In this document: positions 25,453 to 34,552 of the stretch, one piece after another | Numbering within the stretch: position 1 is the stretch's first letter | Layout: the number at the start of each line of letters is the position of its first letter | Source: Rhizobium sp. CF122 | GTDB taxonomy: Bacteria > Pseudomonadota > Alphaproteobacteria > Rhizobiales > Rhizobiaceae | DNA length: 64,000 bases | Assembly (NCBI RefSeq): GCF_000282035.1 | Contig: NZ_AKKA01000081.1 | Coordinates: 25,195 to 89,194 of the forward strand | Direction: 5' to 3' | Position numbers and translations under genes: made by a program | Notes under the pieces: generated by a model | Seen by the model: the letters and a program-made list of their open reading frames with translations, nothing else | Told to the model about the DNA's origin: nothing | Databases searched by the model: none

Positions 25453-26451
25453 TTGACGACATCGCTGTCTGATATCGCAGAAAGGGCAGGAGTCTCTGTA
25501 AAAACGGTCTCAGGCGCGCTCCATGGCGGCTCGGCTCGGATGTCAGACGAGACCCGCGCAAGGATCAAGGTGATTGCCGACGAGCTCGGCTATGTCACCA
25601 ATCTTGCCGCACGCGGTGTTCGACAAGGATGGCTGCCGCTCATTGGCGTCATCGCTGACGAGCTCATCACGTCTCCTTTCGCAACGGAAATCATTCGCGG
25701 CCTCGACGGTGCGGCCCGGAGTGCGCAAATGGCCGTATTTGCCATGAACCTCAGCGGAAATCGCGACGTTGCGTCAGTACTAGAAGAAGTTCGCCGGTTC
25801 CGGCCGCGCGCGATCGCATTTGCCGCCATGTATCACAAGGCAGTGGCGCTGGCCCCCGAGCTTTCCAAGAGCGTTGGCGTCATGATCAATTGCCGAGAAG
25901 CTGCAGGTCGTGTGGCGTCCCTGGTGCCGGATGAGGAGGAGGCAGCGGCAGAAATAACTAGGTACCTGATTGCTGCCGGGCGGCGGCGCATTGCCTTTGT
26001 CAACCTTCCTGGCATCCTGGCAGGGGAGTTGCGTGAAAAGGGCTTCAGAAGCGCGTTGGACGAAGCGGGGTTGGCTCCTGTTGCCGTTCTTCCTGCTGTC
26101 CGCCGGAGCATCTACAGCGATCGCGCGCCAAGTCTTGTCCTGCATCATGTGGCAACGCTGATGGAAGCAGGTGAACGTCCCGACGCGATATTGTGCGGCA
26201 ACGACCGCGTCGCCATGGAAGTCTACGCCGCGCTGCGTCGCCAAGGCGCTGCAATCCCGGACGACGTCGCAGTAGCAAGCTTCGACAACCAGGTCGAAAT
26301 TGCCTCGCGTCTTGATCCGCCCTTGACGACCATGGCGCTGCCGCATCGCGCCATGGGTCGCCTTGCTGCCGAGATTCTGCTGGCCCCGCATCCCGGGGAA
26401 CCGAAGCTGCGAAAACTCCCGTTCCAACTCGTGGAGCGGTCTTCCGTTTAA
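25453..26451 (+). CDS. LacI family transcriptional regulator
   Basis: A 332-residue repressor. The N-terminal helix-turn-helix and hinge read LSDIAERAGVSVKTVSGALHG (residues 5-25) followed by a TNLAARGVRQG hinge. The rest is a periplasmic-binding-protein-like effector domain, with the DDVAVASFDNQ motif near residue 270. The start is TTG with GAGGAG upstream. The gene precedes a fructoside importer and GH32 enzyme in the same direction, 38 bases apart, so it most likely represses the whole unit through the palindrome at 25421-25438 and is relieved by fructose or a fructo-oligosaccharide. Confidence 0.9.
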   Translation: MTTSLSDIAERAGVSVKTVSGALHGGSARMSDETRARIKVIADELGYVTNLAARGVRQGWLPLIGVIADELITSPFATEIIRGLDGAARSAQMAVFAMNLSGNRDVASVLEEVRRFRPRAIAFAAMYHKAVALAPELSKSVGVMINCREAAGRVASLVPDEEEAAAEITRYLIAAGRRRIAFVNLPGILAGELREKGFRSALDEAGLAPVAVLPAVRRSIYSDRAPSLVLHHVATLMEAGERPDAILCGNDRVAMEVYAALRRQGAAIPDDVAVASFDNQVEIASRLDPPLTTMALPHRAMGRLAAEILLAPHPGEPKLRKLPFQLVERSSV

Positions 26452-26489
26452 AATGTCGTCGTACCATGTCCATCAAGGAGGAGACTAAC

Positions 26490-27785
26490 ATGGGTAAACG
26501 TTTACTATCTGCATTGCTTTTGACCTCGGCCTCGCTTGCCGCGTCCGCCGGCTGGGCCGATGCAAAGACCGTCATCCACATGATGCACCAGGGCGATCCG
26601 GGTTGGGTCAAGGCCTATGCGGACGTCGCAAAGCGCTTTGAGGCAGCCAATCCGGATGTCGACATCGAATTCATCTATGCGCCACACGACGCCTACAATG
26701 AAAAGTTCAGCGCCGCCGTCATGTCCAAGCAATTGCCTGATATCATGGAAATCGATGCGCCCTTCCTCGCCAACTATGCCTGGTCGGGCTATCTGCAGCC
26801 GATCAAGTCGCTGATCGATAAGGACGTCATCGACGACATGACGGCCTCAAACGTGTCGCAGGGAACCTATCCCATCGACAAGGAACTCTATGCTGTTGGC
26901 CTCACCGACTCCTCCGTCGTGCTTTACGGCAACAAGAAGTACCTGGAAGCCATCGGCGCCCGCATTCCGAAGTCGGTCGACGATGCGTGGACCAAAGAGG
27001 AATTTGAGGGCTATCTCGAAAAACTCTCGAAGCTCGACGGCGTGAAATGGCCAATCGACACCTTCCGCGGCTACGGTATTAAGACCGAATGGATCACCTA
27101 TGCCTACGGTCCGCTCCTCGAAAGCGCTGGCTGTGACTTGATCGATCGCAAGACCTGGAAGGCGACCGGAACGCTCGACAGTGACGCCTGCGTCGGCGCG
27201 CTGACCATGGTCCAGACCTGGGTGAAGAACGGCTGGGTCGTACCGGGGTCGTCGGGCACCAACCAGTTCTATGCGGAAGGCCGTCCGGCTGCTCTCGCGC
27301 TTGGCGGGCACTGGTTCTACGCGGAAGCAGCCGCGGCAATGAAGGACGACATCGTCGTCATGCCGCTGCCGAAGCTCGGCGACAAGGGTGTCAGCCCCAA
27401 CGGCACCTGGATCTGGGGGATCACCAAGACCTCCGAGCATCCTGATGTTGCCGGAAAATTCCTGAGCTTCTTGCTGAAGGACAAGGATTATCGCGAATAC
27501 GCAAAGCACGAGTCGGCCTTTCCCGGCCTGAAGAGCTTCGCCGAATCCTCCCCGCTCTATGCGCCGGGCGGTGCAATGGCGGTGGCCTTCGAGCAGGCCT
27601 CGAAGACTGCGGTCGCCCGGCCGCCGCATCCAGCCTATCCGGCTATTACCTCCGCCTTCATGCAGGCCGTCGACAAGGCCTTCAACGGTGGCGACGTGAA
27701 ACAGGCGCTGTCTGAGGCCGCTCAGAAGATCGACGAGGATATCGACGACAATGACGGCTATCCGCCGTTCAACGCCCAGCAATAA
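26490..27785 (+). CDS. ABC sugar importer solute-binding protein (family 1)
   Basis: A 431-residue periplasmic binding protein. AAGGAGGAG lies 7 bases before the ATG at 26490, which starts a good signal peptide ending ASAGWADA; the upstream in-frame ATG at 26466 would ruin the signal. The mature part opens KTVIHMMHQGDPGW, followed by EAANPDVDIEFIYAP. Context with a GH32 enzyme suggests a fructo-oligosaccharide or sucrose-type ligand. A hairpin follows its stop codon. Confidence 0.88.
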   Translation: MGKRLLSALLLTSASLAASAGWADAKTVIHMMHQGDPGWVKAYADVAKRFEAANPDVDIEFIYAPHDAYNEKFSAAVMSKQLPDIMEIDAPFLANYAWSGYLQPIKSLIDKDVIDDMTASNVSQGTYPIDKELYAVGLTDSSVVLYGNKKYLEAIGARIPKSVDDAWTKEEFEGYLEKLSKLDGVKWPIDTFRGYGIKTEWITYAYGPLLESAGCDLIDRKTWKATGTLDSDACVGALTMVQTWVKNGWVVPGSSGTNQFYAEGRPAALALGGHWFYAEAAAAMKDDIVVMPLPKLGDKGVSPNGTWIWGITKTSEHPDVAGKFLSFLLKDKDYREYAKHESAFPGLKSFAESSPLYAPGGAMAVAFEQASKTAVARPPHPAYPAITSAFMQAVDKAFNGGDVKQALSEAAQKIDEDIDDNDGYPPFNAQQ

Positions 27786-27796
27786 GCGCCGAGCAC

Positions 27797-27817
27797 GGGG
27801 CCGGGAAGCCCGGCCCC
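27797..27817 (+). other. Intercistronic hairpin after binding-protein gene
   Basis: GGGGCCGGG-AAG-CCCGGCCCC, a perfect 9-bp GC stem with a 3-base loop, starts 12 bases after the binding-protein stop. No T run follows. It sits like malE-malF-type REP elements and may protect the upstream mRNA. Confidence 0.6.
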
Positions 27818-27859
27818 GAAAGCGCTCGTCATGACAGAACAAACTGCGAGGAGGAGACG

Positions 27860-28792
27860 ATGACACTGCAACAATCAATTGCCGCTACCCGACCGCGCGT
27901 CGGCAGGCGCCGGGATCCCGGCCGGCTCATGCAGGAACTGCTGATGATTGCGCCAGCAGTCATCCTGCTCGCCTGCTTCCTGATTGCACCGTTCCTGTTG
28001 TCGTTCTGGACGTCGATGACCAATCAGCCGCTGGTGCCGCGCCCGACACCGGTGCGCTTCATCGGCCTGCAGAACTTCGTCCGCATCTTCAACGACCCGC
28101 TGTTTTGGACCTCGTTGTGGAACGTGACCCGTTTCACCATTTGGGTTCTGCCGGTCCAGTGCGGCATGGCATTTGCCACGGCGCTACTACTCCACCAGAA
28201 GATTCCCGGCCGCAACGTGCTTCGCGGCATGTTCTTTCTTCCCGCCATCACGTCGATGGTCGTCGTTTGCGTTATCTGGGGTACGCTGTTCCAGTATCCG
28301 AGCGGTCCGCTGAACCAGATCGTCGGCTTTCTGTCCGCTGGCCACATCCAGCCGATCGATTGGCTCGGTAATCCCAAGTGGGCGATGTTCTCTATTGTCC
28401 TTCTGTCGGCCTGGCAGGCCTACGGCTTCCAGATGATTGTCTATCTCGCCGGTCTTCAGGGAATTCCTGATGAACTGTACGACGCGTCACGGATTGACGG
28501 AGCCAACGTCTTCCAGCGCTTCTGGCACGTTACGATGCCGGGCTTGCGACCGACCCACGTCTTCGTGCTTGTGATCACCACGATCCAGGCCTTCAAGCTC
28601 TACACCCAGGTCGCCATCCTGACCCAGGGCGGACCGAGCGGAAGCACGGAAACAGTCGTTCACTACATGGTGAGAACCGGATTCGAGCAGCAGAAGCTCG
28701 GCTATGCCTCCGCCGTCTCGGTGATCCTCTTCGTCATCGTTCTCGTAATCGCGCTCCTGCAGCGCCAACTTTTGAGACGCTTCGATGTCTGA
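27860..28792 (+). CDS. ABC sugar importer permease, MalF type
   Basis: A 310-residue inner membrane permease with a basic N-terminal segment and about six spans. The EAA loop is DELYDASRIDGANVFQRFWHV. GAGGAGGAG precedes the ATG, and the stop overlaps the next gene by 8 bases. Confidence 0.88.
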   Translation: MTLQQSIAATRPRVGRRRDPGRLMQELLMIAPAVILLACFLIAPFLLSFWTSMTNQPLVPRPTPVRFIGLQNFVRIFNDPLFWTSLWNVTRFTIWVLPVQCGMAFATALLLHQKIPGRNVLRGMFFLPAITSMVVVCVIWGTLFQYPSGPLNQIVGFLSAGHIQPIDWLGNPKWAMFSIVLLSAWQAYGFQMIVYLAGLQGIPDELYDASRIDGANVFQRFWHVTMPGLRPTHVFVLVITTIQAFKLYTQVAILTQGGPSGSTETVVHYMVRTGFEQQKLGYASAVSVILFVIVLVIALLQRQLLRRFDV

Positions 28793-29669
28793 TATCGCTC
28801 TTCCTCGTGTCGTGACCGCCGAACGCTCCGGCAAGATCTCGCTTCGCATCGTTCAGACGGCCGCAATCTTCATCATCGCGCTCATCGTGATCTCGCCGCT
28901 CTTCATGCTCTTGATCGCGAGCCTCAAGGACGACCGCTTCCAGATCTTGGCGGACATGGGTAGTTTCCGCGCTTTCTGGGTCTCCAATCCAACGCTCTCC
29001 AACTTCAACGAGATCGCCCATTTTTCCGGCGAACTCGCCTATGGCCGCTATCTTTTCAATTCGCTGGTGATCCTCGCCGTTACTGTCGCGTCGGGCCTTG
29101 TCGTCAATTCCATGGCCGGCTTCATCCTCGCCTGGGGTTCACTGCGCGGCAAGGCAGTGCTTTTGTCACTCGTCGTCGCACTCTACGTCATCCCGCAGGA
29201 AAGCATCATCATGCCGCTGGTGGTGATGATGTCGCGGGCAGGCCTGACGGACACCTTCGCGGTCCAGATCCTCCCCTGGGTTGCAAGCCCGCTTTACATC
29301 TTCCTCTTCTACCAGTTCTTCGCCCAGCTTCCGAAGGAGCTCTATGAAGCAGCCGAGATCGACGGAGCGTCGATCTTCAGGATCTACCGTTCGATCTACC
29401 TGCCGCTCAGCCTTCCCGCTCTTGCAACGGTATCAATCCTGATGGGTATCGAAAGCTGGAACCAGTATCTCTGGCCGACGCTGGTGACGCAGACCGATTA
29501 TGCCCGACCGATCTCCGTCGCGATCGCCACCTTCTTCGGCCAGGACAGCATTTATTGGGATCGCGCCATGGCAGCCTCGGTCCTGATGATGATCCCCATT
29601 CTCGCTCTCTATCTCGCGTTCCAAAGGTGGTTCGTGAGCTCGTTCGTCGGCTCCGCCGTGAAAGGTTGA
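28785..29669 (+). CDS. ABC sugar importer permease, MalG type
   Basis: A 294-residue inner membrane permease with the EAA loop YEAAEIDGASIFRIYRSIYLP and the ESWNQYLWPT signature. It is followed almost directly by the GH32 gene. No ATPase gene is found in this operon, so it must borrow one. Confidence 0.88.
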   Translation: MSDIALPRVVTAERSGKISLRIVQTAAIFIIALIVISPLFMLLIASLKDDRFQILADMGSFRAFWVSNPTLSNFNEIAHFSGELAYGRYLFNSLVILAVTVASGLVVNSMAGFILAWGSLRGKAVLLSLVVALYVIPQESIIMPLVVMMSRAGLTDTFAVQILPWVASPLYIFLFYQFFAQLPKELYEAAEIDGASIFRIYRSIYLPLSLPALATVSILMGIESWNQYLWPTLVTQTDYARPISVAIATFFGQDSIYWDRAMAASVLMMIPILALYLAFQRWFVSSFVGSAVKG

Positions 29670-29672
29670 TTG

Positions 29673-31382
29673 ATGACTTACCAGGCAACGTCCACTCCCT
29701 CAGTCCGGGAAACCGTGCGCGTCGAACTCGATGCGGGAGCGATGATACACCTCTGGCTCAAGTCGCGTCGACCAAACATGGCGGCTGACCTCAAGGTCAG
29801 GATCGACGGCGTCGACCTAAAGCGAGTGATCGCGACGCAGACGGAAGAGTTCCAGTTCAACGAGGTGCTACTGCCCCATGCCGGAAACGTAGAGCTGAGC
29901 TACAGCCCCTTAGACGCCGCAGTCTCGGTCATCTACGCGTTCCACCCAGGGCGCGTTCAAAAAGAGGGTATTCACATTCTGCACCATGCAGCCGAGAACG
30001 CTCCACCGGCACTCCTGGACGGCTATCATTTCAGGCCGCCCTTTGGTTGGATGAACGACCCGAATGGCTTCGGCCGCTTTGGCGGCAAGGCGCATCTCTT
30101 CTACCAGCATTATCCGCACAGCCTTCGCTGGAATACGATGCACTGGGGGCATGCGGTCTCAGATGACTATATCCGTTGGAAGCATCTTCCGATTTTTTTG
30201 TTTCCCTCAGATCAACTATCGCAACGAAACGACGGAAGGGGCGGCGCGTTCTCCGGCTCAGCCATACCGGGAGACGGACCTGATGGTTCCATCCGCGTCT
30301 TCTTCACCGAGCAGGTGCGCGACCGCAAACCGGAGGAGCAGATCCAGCTCTGCGCCTTAAGCGGGGACGGTCTCGTCGCGCAAACACCCTCGATTGTATT
30401 GCGGGAGCGGCCGCAGGGGTTGGACCTGACGCTCGATTTCCGCGATCCATATGTATTCAAGGGGCCGGACGGATACTGGAAAATGCTGCTCGGCAGTCGC
30501 GACAAATCCGGCGGCGTAATTCTGCTCTACGAGACGCTCGATCCCCGGGGCGCGGAGGGATGGACTTTTGTCGGCACACTTCATCGGGAGGACCGCTACG
30601 GCATGACGGCGGCGGAATGCCCATGCATCGTGCCACTCGGCGACATCGAGTCCCCGGAAACGCGCTGGGCGTTGATTTTCGGTCTCCTCACCAGCCGCGA
30701 TCCGGCAACAGGCCGCCGCAATTTGACCAAGGTAACGATCGGCCGCTTCGATGGCCGAACCTTCAAACCTGAAACCGAGCAGGAGCTCGATTTTGGCTCC
30801 GACGCATACGCATTCCAGGCTTTTGTCGACGATGGCGGTCCAGTCGGAGTCGCCTGGTTGGCAAACTGGACGGATGTCTCGAAAAAGGAGGACTTTCCGA
30901 CGGCCATGACGCTGCCCCGCCGGGTTCTATGGGACGGTTCTGCCCTTCTTACACCTCCTATCGAGAGCGTCGATAGCCTTCGGCATCTGGCACTCGACGC
31001 CAGCCGTCTTACTGCCGGCGAACAATTAGCCTTGGAAACCGGTGCGATCGAGATCGAGATCGATCTTGCGGCACCCGGGGCGCCGTTCGAGCTACGTTTC
31101 GGACATCCCGACATCGATCTGGGAGTAAGGCTCAACGAGGACGGATTGGAGGTGCTGTTTTCTGATCGAAGCGGCAACGCTTCTCCACGCTATATCGCAG
31201 CGGGCGCGCGACCGTCACAAGTGCGCATCTTTCTCGATGCCGGCTCGATCGAAGTGTTCGCCGATAAGGGCCGCTGGGCCGGGACAAAGCGGCTACCGAG
31301 CTTTGCAGGCATAAGCTCGGTGCAGCTTCTGGCCGATGAGCGCACGATTTCGGCCGCGCGCATCTGGCAACTCAAGATTTGA
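29673..31382 (+). CDS. GH32 beta-fructosidase (levanase/invertase-like)
   Basis: A 569-residue hydrolase of fructans or sucrose-type sugars. The five-bladed propeller starts with FGWMNDPNGF, holding the nucleophile aspartate at about residue 129; the RDP motif is near 258 and the acid/base glutamate of the EC motif (AAECPC) near 315. A C-terminal beta-sandwich ends with SIEVFADKG. Before the propeller are about 110 residues of uncommon sequence that look like a small beta domain (VRVELDAGAMIHLWLKS). No signal peptide is seen, so it acts on imported sugars. It starts 3 bases after the permease stop. Confidence 0.92.
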   Translation: MTYQATSTPSVRETVRVELDAGAMIHLWLKSRRPNMAADLKVRIDGVDLKRVIATQTEEFQFNEVLLPHAGNVELSYSPLDAAVSVIYAFHPGRVQKEGIHILHHAAENAPPALLDGYHFRPPFGWMNDPNGFGRFGGKAHLFYQHYPHSLRWNTMHWGHAVSDDYIRWKHLPIFLFPSDQLSQRNDGRGGAFSGSAIPGDGPDGSIRVFFTEQVRDRKPEEQIQLCALSGDGLVAQTPSIVLRERPQGLDLTLDFRDPYVFKGPDGYWKMLLGSRDKSGGVILLYETLDPRGAEGWTFVGTLHREDRYGMTAAECPCIVPLGDIESPETRWALIFGLLTSRDPATGRRNLTKVTIGRFDGRTFKPETEQELDFGSDAYAFQAFVDDGGPVGVAWLANWTDVSKKEDFPTAMTLPRRVLWDGSALLTPPIESVDSLRHLALDASRLTAGEQLALETGAIEIEIDLAAPGAPFELRFGHPDIDLGVRLNEDGLEVLFSDRSGNASPRYIAAGARPSQVRIFLDAGSIEVFADKGRWAGTKRLPSFAGISSVQLLADERTISAARIWQLKI

Positions 31383-31404
31383 TGGTAAGGGAGGAATTTA
31401 TATC

Positions 31405-31488
31405 ATGGCATCTGTCGCAATAGACGAAGTGCCTAACGCCGCGCGCGATACTTCTCCAAGCGTGGACGCCCTTTCTGTGATACGGTGA
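31405..31488 (+). pseudogene. Possible truncated start of an ABC ATPase gene
   Basis: A strong Shine-Dalgarno AGGGAGGA precedes an ATG that opens a frame of only 27 codons. It begins MASVAIDEV, which resembles the usual N-terminus of UgpC-type ATPases (MASVxIxxV), but Walker A and all later motifs are missing. The position, right after the GH32 gene, is where such an ATPase gene often ends these operons. This could be a deletion scar; the match is short, so chance is possible. Confidence 0.35.
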
Positions 31489-31531
31489 CGAGGCAGCATA
31501 CAACTTGTAAACTCAATAGTGGGAGGGTGAG

Positions 31532-31801
31532 ATGACGACGTTGTTCGTAAGGCACGAAGTCTCGGACTACGCGACCTGGCGCCAGGTGTACGACGATTTT
31601 AGGTCCGTGCAGAAGGCAAATGGAGTTACGGCGGAAGCAGTCTATCAAGCCGTCGACAACCCCAACGACGTTACCGTCACCCACGAGTTTGCCACGAGTG
31701 AAGCAGCTCAAGCCTTCGGTCAGCTTCAGGAGTTAAGGGCTGCAATGCGTGCGGGGGGCGTACTGGGTGCACCGACGGTATGGCTCACCAACAAGGCCTG
31801 A
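31532..31801 (+). CDS. Small ferredoxin-fold protein (ABM/dimeric barrel-like)
   Basis: An 89-residue soluble protein with beta-alpha-beta pattern: TTLFVRHEVSDYATWRQVYD, then VTVTHEFATSEAAQAFGQ. This resembles antibiotic-biosynthesis-monooxygenase-like dimeric alpha/beta-barrel proteins. GGGAGGGTGAG precedes the ATG. It stands alone between the fructoside operon and the dehydrogenase gene. No reaction is assigned. Confidence 0.72.
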   Translation: MTTLFVRHEVSDYATWRQVYDDFRSVQKANGVTAEAVYQAVDNPNDVTVTHEFATSEAAQAFGQLQELRAAMRAGGVLGAPTVWLTNKA

Positions 31802-32041
31802 AATCAGCTTACAATGTCGTTCGCATAGGCATAATGGAAGCTTTGGCTGCGCCTCTTTGGGTGCGAAGAAGACTCCGCAGACGTCTGCTGATGGCGCGTC
31901 TCGTGTGACATGGCTGGCTCCTCAACAGCAGTAAAAACGTCCCTCCTATCCTCAATTCCTCAATCGGCAGATCACGGTGGAAGGAGAGGACCGTCGACAT
32001 ACCCTTAATACCGTCCACTTTTTTATTCGTGGGGAGGAAGC
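31802..32041. other. Intergenic region with a 12-bp palindrome
   Basis: About 240 bases without a credible gene. It contains the perfect palindrome GCAGACGTCTGC at 31877-31888 and the promoter region of the following dehydrogenase gene. Confidence 0.4.
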
Positions 32042-33067
32042 ATGAGCCGCGCTGTAGTCATTGTCGATCCATTGCCACGGACCCTTGGCCTAATCATGGG
32101 GCCTGACGTCCGCACGAGGTTGGAGCGGCTAGGGGAGGTCGTCATTTCTGAGGAACAACAGATGTCCCCGGAGCTCGTAGACGAGCTTTTGCCAGATACA
32201 GTGCTGATCTTCGGGCAGACGGACATGCCAAGGGAGCGCCTGGATCGAGCGCCGAAATTGAAAGCGATTATCAACGTCGAATCCAACTTCTTGCCGAATA
32301 TCGATTACAAGACTTGTGTGGAGCGGGGAATTTGGGTCATCACGCCTGCTGCAGCATTCGCCTCACCGGTAGCCGAGGCGGCGTTGGCGATGGGGCTGGA
32401 TCTTGCGCGCGGCATCACTCAGGCGGACCGAGATTTCAGGGCAGGGGTCGAGCAATATGGTTTGGCCGGCAACGCAACGACCTTCAGATTCGCCGGAGCG
32501 CCGGTAGGTATCATCGGGTTCGGCGACCTTGGGCGACAATTCAGGGAGCTGATCCGGCCGTTCAAGAATACAGTTCGGGTTTTCGATCCGTGGCTTCCTC
32601 TGGAGATCATCACAAATGCGGACTGCATTGCGAGTTCTATGGAAGAGGTGCTGACGGACAGCCAACTGGTTTTTGTCTTTGCCAGCGTGACGAGCGAAAA
32701 CCAATCATTCCTGGGCAGGCGGGAGTTCGCGATGATGAAGAGAGGCGCCGCTTTTCTACTTATGAGCCGCGCCGCGGTGGTAGACTTTCCCGCCATGTTG
32801 GCGGCCGCTGAATCGGGTCACATCCGTGTCGCTACCGATGTCTTTCCTGAAGAGCCGGTTCCCGCAAATGACCCCGTGCGATCTGTACCAGGGATGCTTC
32901 TTTCGGCACATCGCACCGGCGGAACGCGCGATGCGTTCTATGCCCTGGGCTCCATGGCCGTTGCCGATGCCGAACTGATTATGAGAGGATTGCCTCCGCA
33001 ACTTTGCCGGCGGGCAGATCTGGCGACGGTCAATCGGCTCCGGTCGAAACCTGTCACTGTCTCCTAA
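32042..33067 (+). CDS. D-isomer-specific 2-hydroxyacid dehydrogenase family protein
   Basis: A 341-residue NAD(P)-dependent oxidoreductase. The Rossmann motif GIIGFGDLGRQF is near residue 155. The region VFASVTSENQSFLG and the C-terminal SAHRTGG, with the likely catalytic histidine, fit the family. GGGGAGGAAG precedes the ATG. It is monocistronic; a 2-keto acid, glyoxylate or phosphonate-type substrate is possible but not readable. Confidence 0.87.
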   Translation: MSRAVVIVDPLPRTLGLIMGPDVRTRLERLGEVVISEEQQMSPELVDELLPDTVLIFGQTDMPRERLDRAPKLKAIINVESNFLPNIDYKTCVERGIWVITPAAAFASPVAEAALAMGLDLARGITQADRDFRAGVEQYGLAGNATTFRFAGAPVGIIGFGDLGRQFRELIRPFKNTVRVFDPWLPLEIITNADCIASSMEEVLTDSQLVFVFASVTSENQSFLGRREFAMMKRGAAFLLMSRAAVVDFPAMLAAAESGHIRVATDVFPEEPVPANDPVRSVPGMLLSAHRTGGTRDAFYALGSMAVADAELIMRGLPPQLCRRADLATVNRLRSKPVTVS

Positions 33068-33526
33068 TATCCATTCGTCCCCGCCCCGGCAGAAAATAGG
33101 TGATTGATTTCAACACCATGCCAGCGACTGTTCGATCATACTCAGACGTGGCAATCGCAACCGCCCTTACGAGCGACATTCGGTTTCGACCTGACGGGAG
33201 GCTTTCGGAATATGCCCGGACTTTCCGCTATCCGATCTGTCGTTGGCTCGCAACGAGCAATTGTTCGGATCGATAGCTGCTGCTGGAAATCCAGTCCCGA
33301 ATGGTTGTGGCCGTCAGTATCTTCTTGAATCTTTGCCTCCGGCCATGTCCTTCGGGCCGCTTCACGAAGCGATTCTAGGACCGGCACAGTCTTTTCGTAG
33401 TCCATATCCAGAGCTTTGGCCGCATGGCGAAACGCCTTACGGTCTAAAAGTAGATAAAGTACGCGCGTCCTGCCAATTCGCCTGCAGAATGAAAATGCCC
33501 GCAGATTCTCGCCAGAGCTTGGTGTT
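33068..33526. other. Gap without a convincing gene; possible minus-strand remnant
   Basis: Between the dehydrogenase and LysR genes, the minus strand holds an 87-codon frame (33405 to 33142) starting MDYEKTVPVLESLREA with a natural-looking helix. It has no good ribosome binding site and its C-terminal half (from about 33280) looks random. It may be a decayed gene. Plus-strand frames are weaker. Confidence 0.3.
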
Positions 33527-34426
33527 CTACGATCCCATAAATGGATCCTCTCTGACCGCCTGTGCCAGGAAATCGAGCACTGTACGAACCCGCAACGGCA
33601 GGTTCTTGCGCGTGGGGTAGACGACATGGATTGGCAGGCGCGCGGGAGGGAATTCAGGCATCAGCTTCACCAGCCTGCCAGCCTCTATGTCGTCGCAGGC
33701 AAGGAGATGCGAAAGCACCGCAAGACCGCCTCCGGCCAACACCGCGCGATGTACCGCTACTGCATTGTTGGCGATCAGGCGCGGTGCAATGCGCACGGAA
33801 ATCTCATCCGACCCATCCGAAAACGTCCACGATCGTCCATCTCCGGCGCGGCTGTAGCAGATGCATTCATGACCACTGATCTCATCCGGCGTGTTGGGCA
33901 TACCATGTTGCTCCAGGTAGCAGGGCGCTGCGACGAGGAAGGCCGTCGTCCAACCGATCCGCCGGCACATCAAGCTACTGTCTGATACTGCCCCGAGCCG
34001 CACTTCGAGATCGATGCCATCGCCGATCAGATCGGATGGCTCCTCGCGGAAAATCAGTTCGACCGACAGTCCGGGATGGCGTCCGAGCAGCCCCGCAAGA
34101 CGCTCGCTGACATAGAGACCGAGAGGGGCGGGCAGGGTAAGCCGCACCCGGCCGGACGCTATGGCTGTCTCGACGCAGGAGGCTTCGTTGAGGGCGTCCA
34201 CCGCCTCGACAACCCGCAGCGCCATCGCGATCACTTGTTCGCCTTCGACGGTCAGGGCAAGCGCATTTGTGCTACGATGCAGCAGGCGCGTGTTGAGATG
34301 TCCTTCGAGTGCGGAAACCTGCCGGGAAACTGCTGGCTGTGTGAGATCGAGATCGATTGCCGCTGCAGAAAACGAGCCTGTCTCCGCCACACGCAGAAAG
34401 GCTCTCAGCGCAGATACGATATCCAT
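33527..34426 (-). CDS. LysR family transcriptional regulator
   Basis: A 299-residue regulator with an N-terminal winged helix (FSAAAIDLDLTQPAVSRQVSALE, about residues 18-40) and a C-terminal effector domain starting near residue 90. The ATG at 34426 follows a run of G residues that serves as ribosome binding site and gives the canonical start MDIVSALRAF. It is divergent from the AhpD-like gene, its most likely target. Confidence 0.88.
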   Translation of the reverse strand: MDIVSALRAFLRVAETGSFSAAAIDLDLTQPAVSRQVSALEGHLNTRLLHRSTNALALTVEGEQVIAMALRVVEAVDALNEASCVETAIASGRVRLTLPAPLGLYVSERLAGLLGRHPGLSVELIFREEPSDLIGDGIDLEVRLGAVSDSSLMCRRIGWTTAFLVAAPCYLEQHGMPNTPDEISGHECICYSRAGDGRSWTFSDGSDEISVRIAPRLIANNAVAVHRAVLAGGGLAVLSHLLACDDIEAGRLVKLMPEFPPARLPIHVVYPTRKNLPLRVRTVLDFLAQAVREDPFMGS

Positions 34427-34493
34427 CTGTCCCCCCATAGGTTTCGACATAAGCCTTATGTCGCAGTTTAGGTCGGAAGAGCTTTACTGTCCA

Positions 34494-34508
34494 GATATTA
34501 CGGATATC
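34494..34508. promoter_or_regulatory. Inverted repeat GATAT-N5-ATATC
   Basis: A 15-base inverted repeat in the LysR/AhpD-like intergenic region, just before the 21-bp element at 34518. It shares the ATATC half element and may be a second, weaker site. Confidence 0.3.
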
Positions 34509-34517
34509 GTGTGTCCA

Positions 34518-34538
34518 TAAGGATGCCAGATATCCTTA
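34518..34538. promoter_or_regulatory. 21-bp inverted repeat, candidate Rrf2 operator
   Basis: TAAGGAT-N7-ATCCTTA, perfect 7-bp arms, 14 bases before the AhpD-like start codon. The same design (TAAGGAT-N7-ATCCCTA) precedes the Rrf2 gene at 37921-37941; 15 of 21 positions agree when one site is read in reverse. Confidence 0.55.
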
Positions 34539-34552
34539 ATAAGGAGAAAGAC

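Noticed and set aside
33142..33627. Minus-strand frame in the gap before the LysR gene
   Set aside because: The middle part looks protein-like but the N-terminal end overlaps the LysR gene antisense-free region oddly, there is no good ribosome binding site and the C-terminus looks random. Kept only as a possible remnant.
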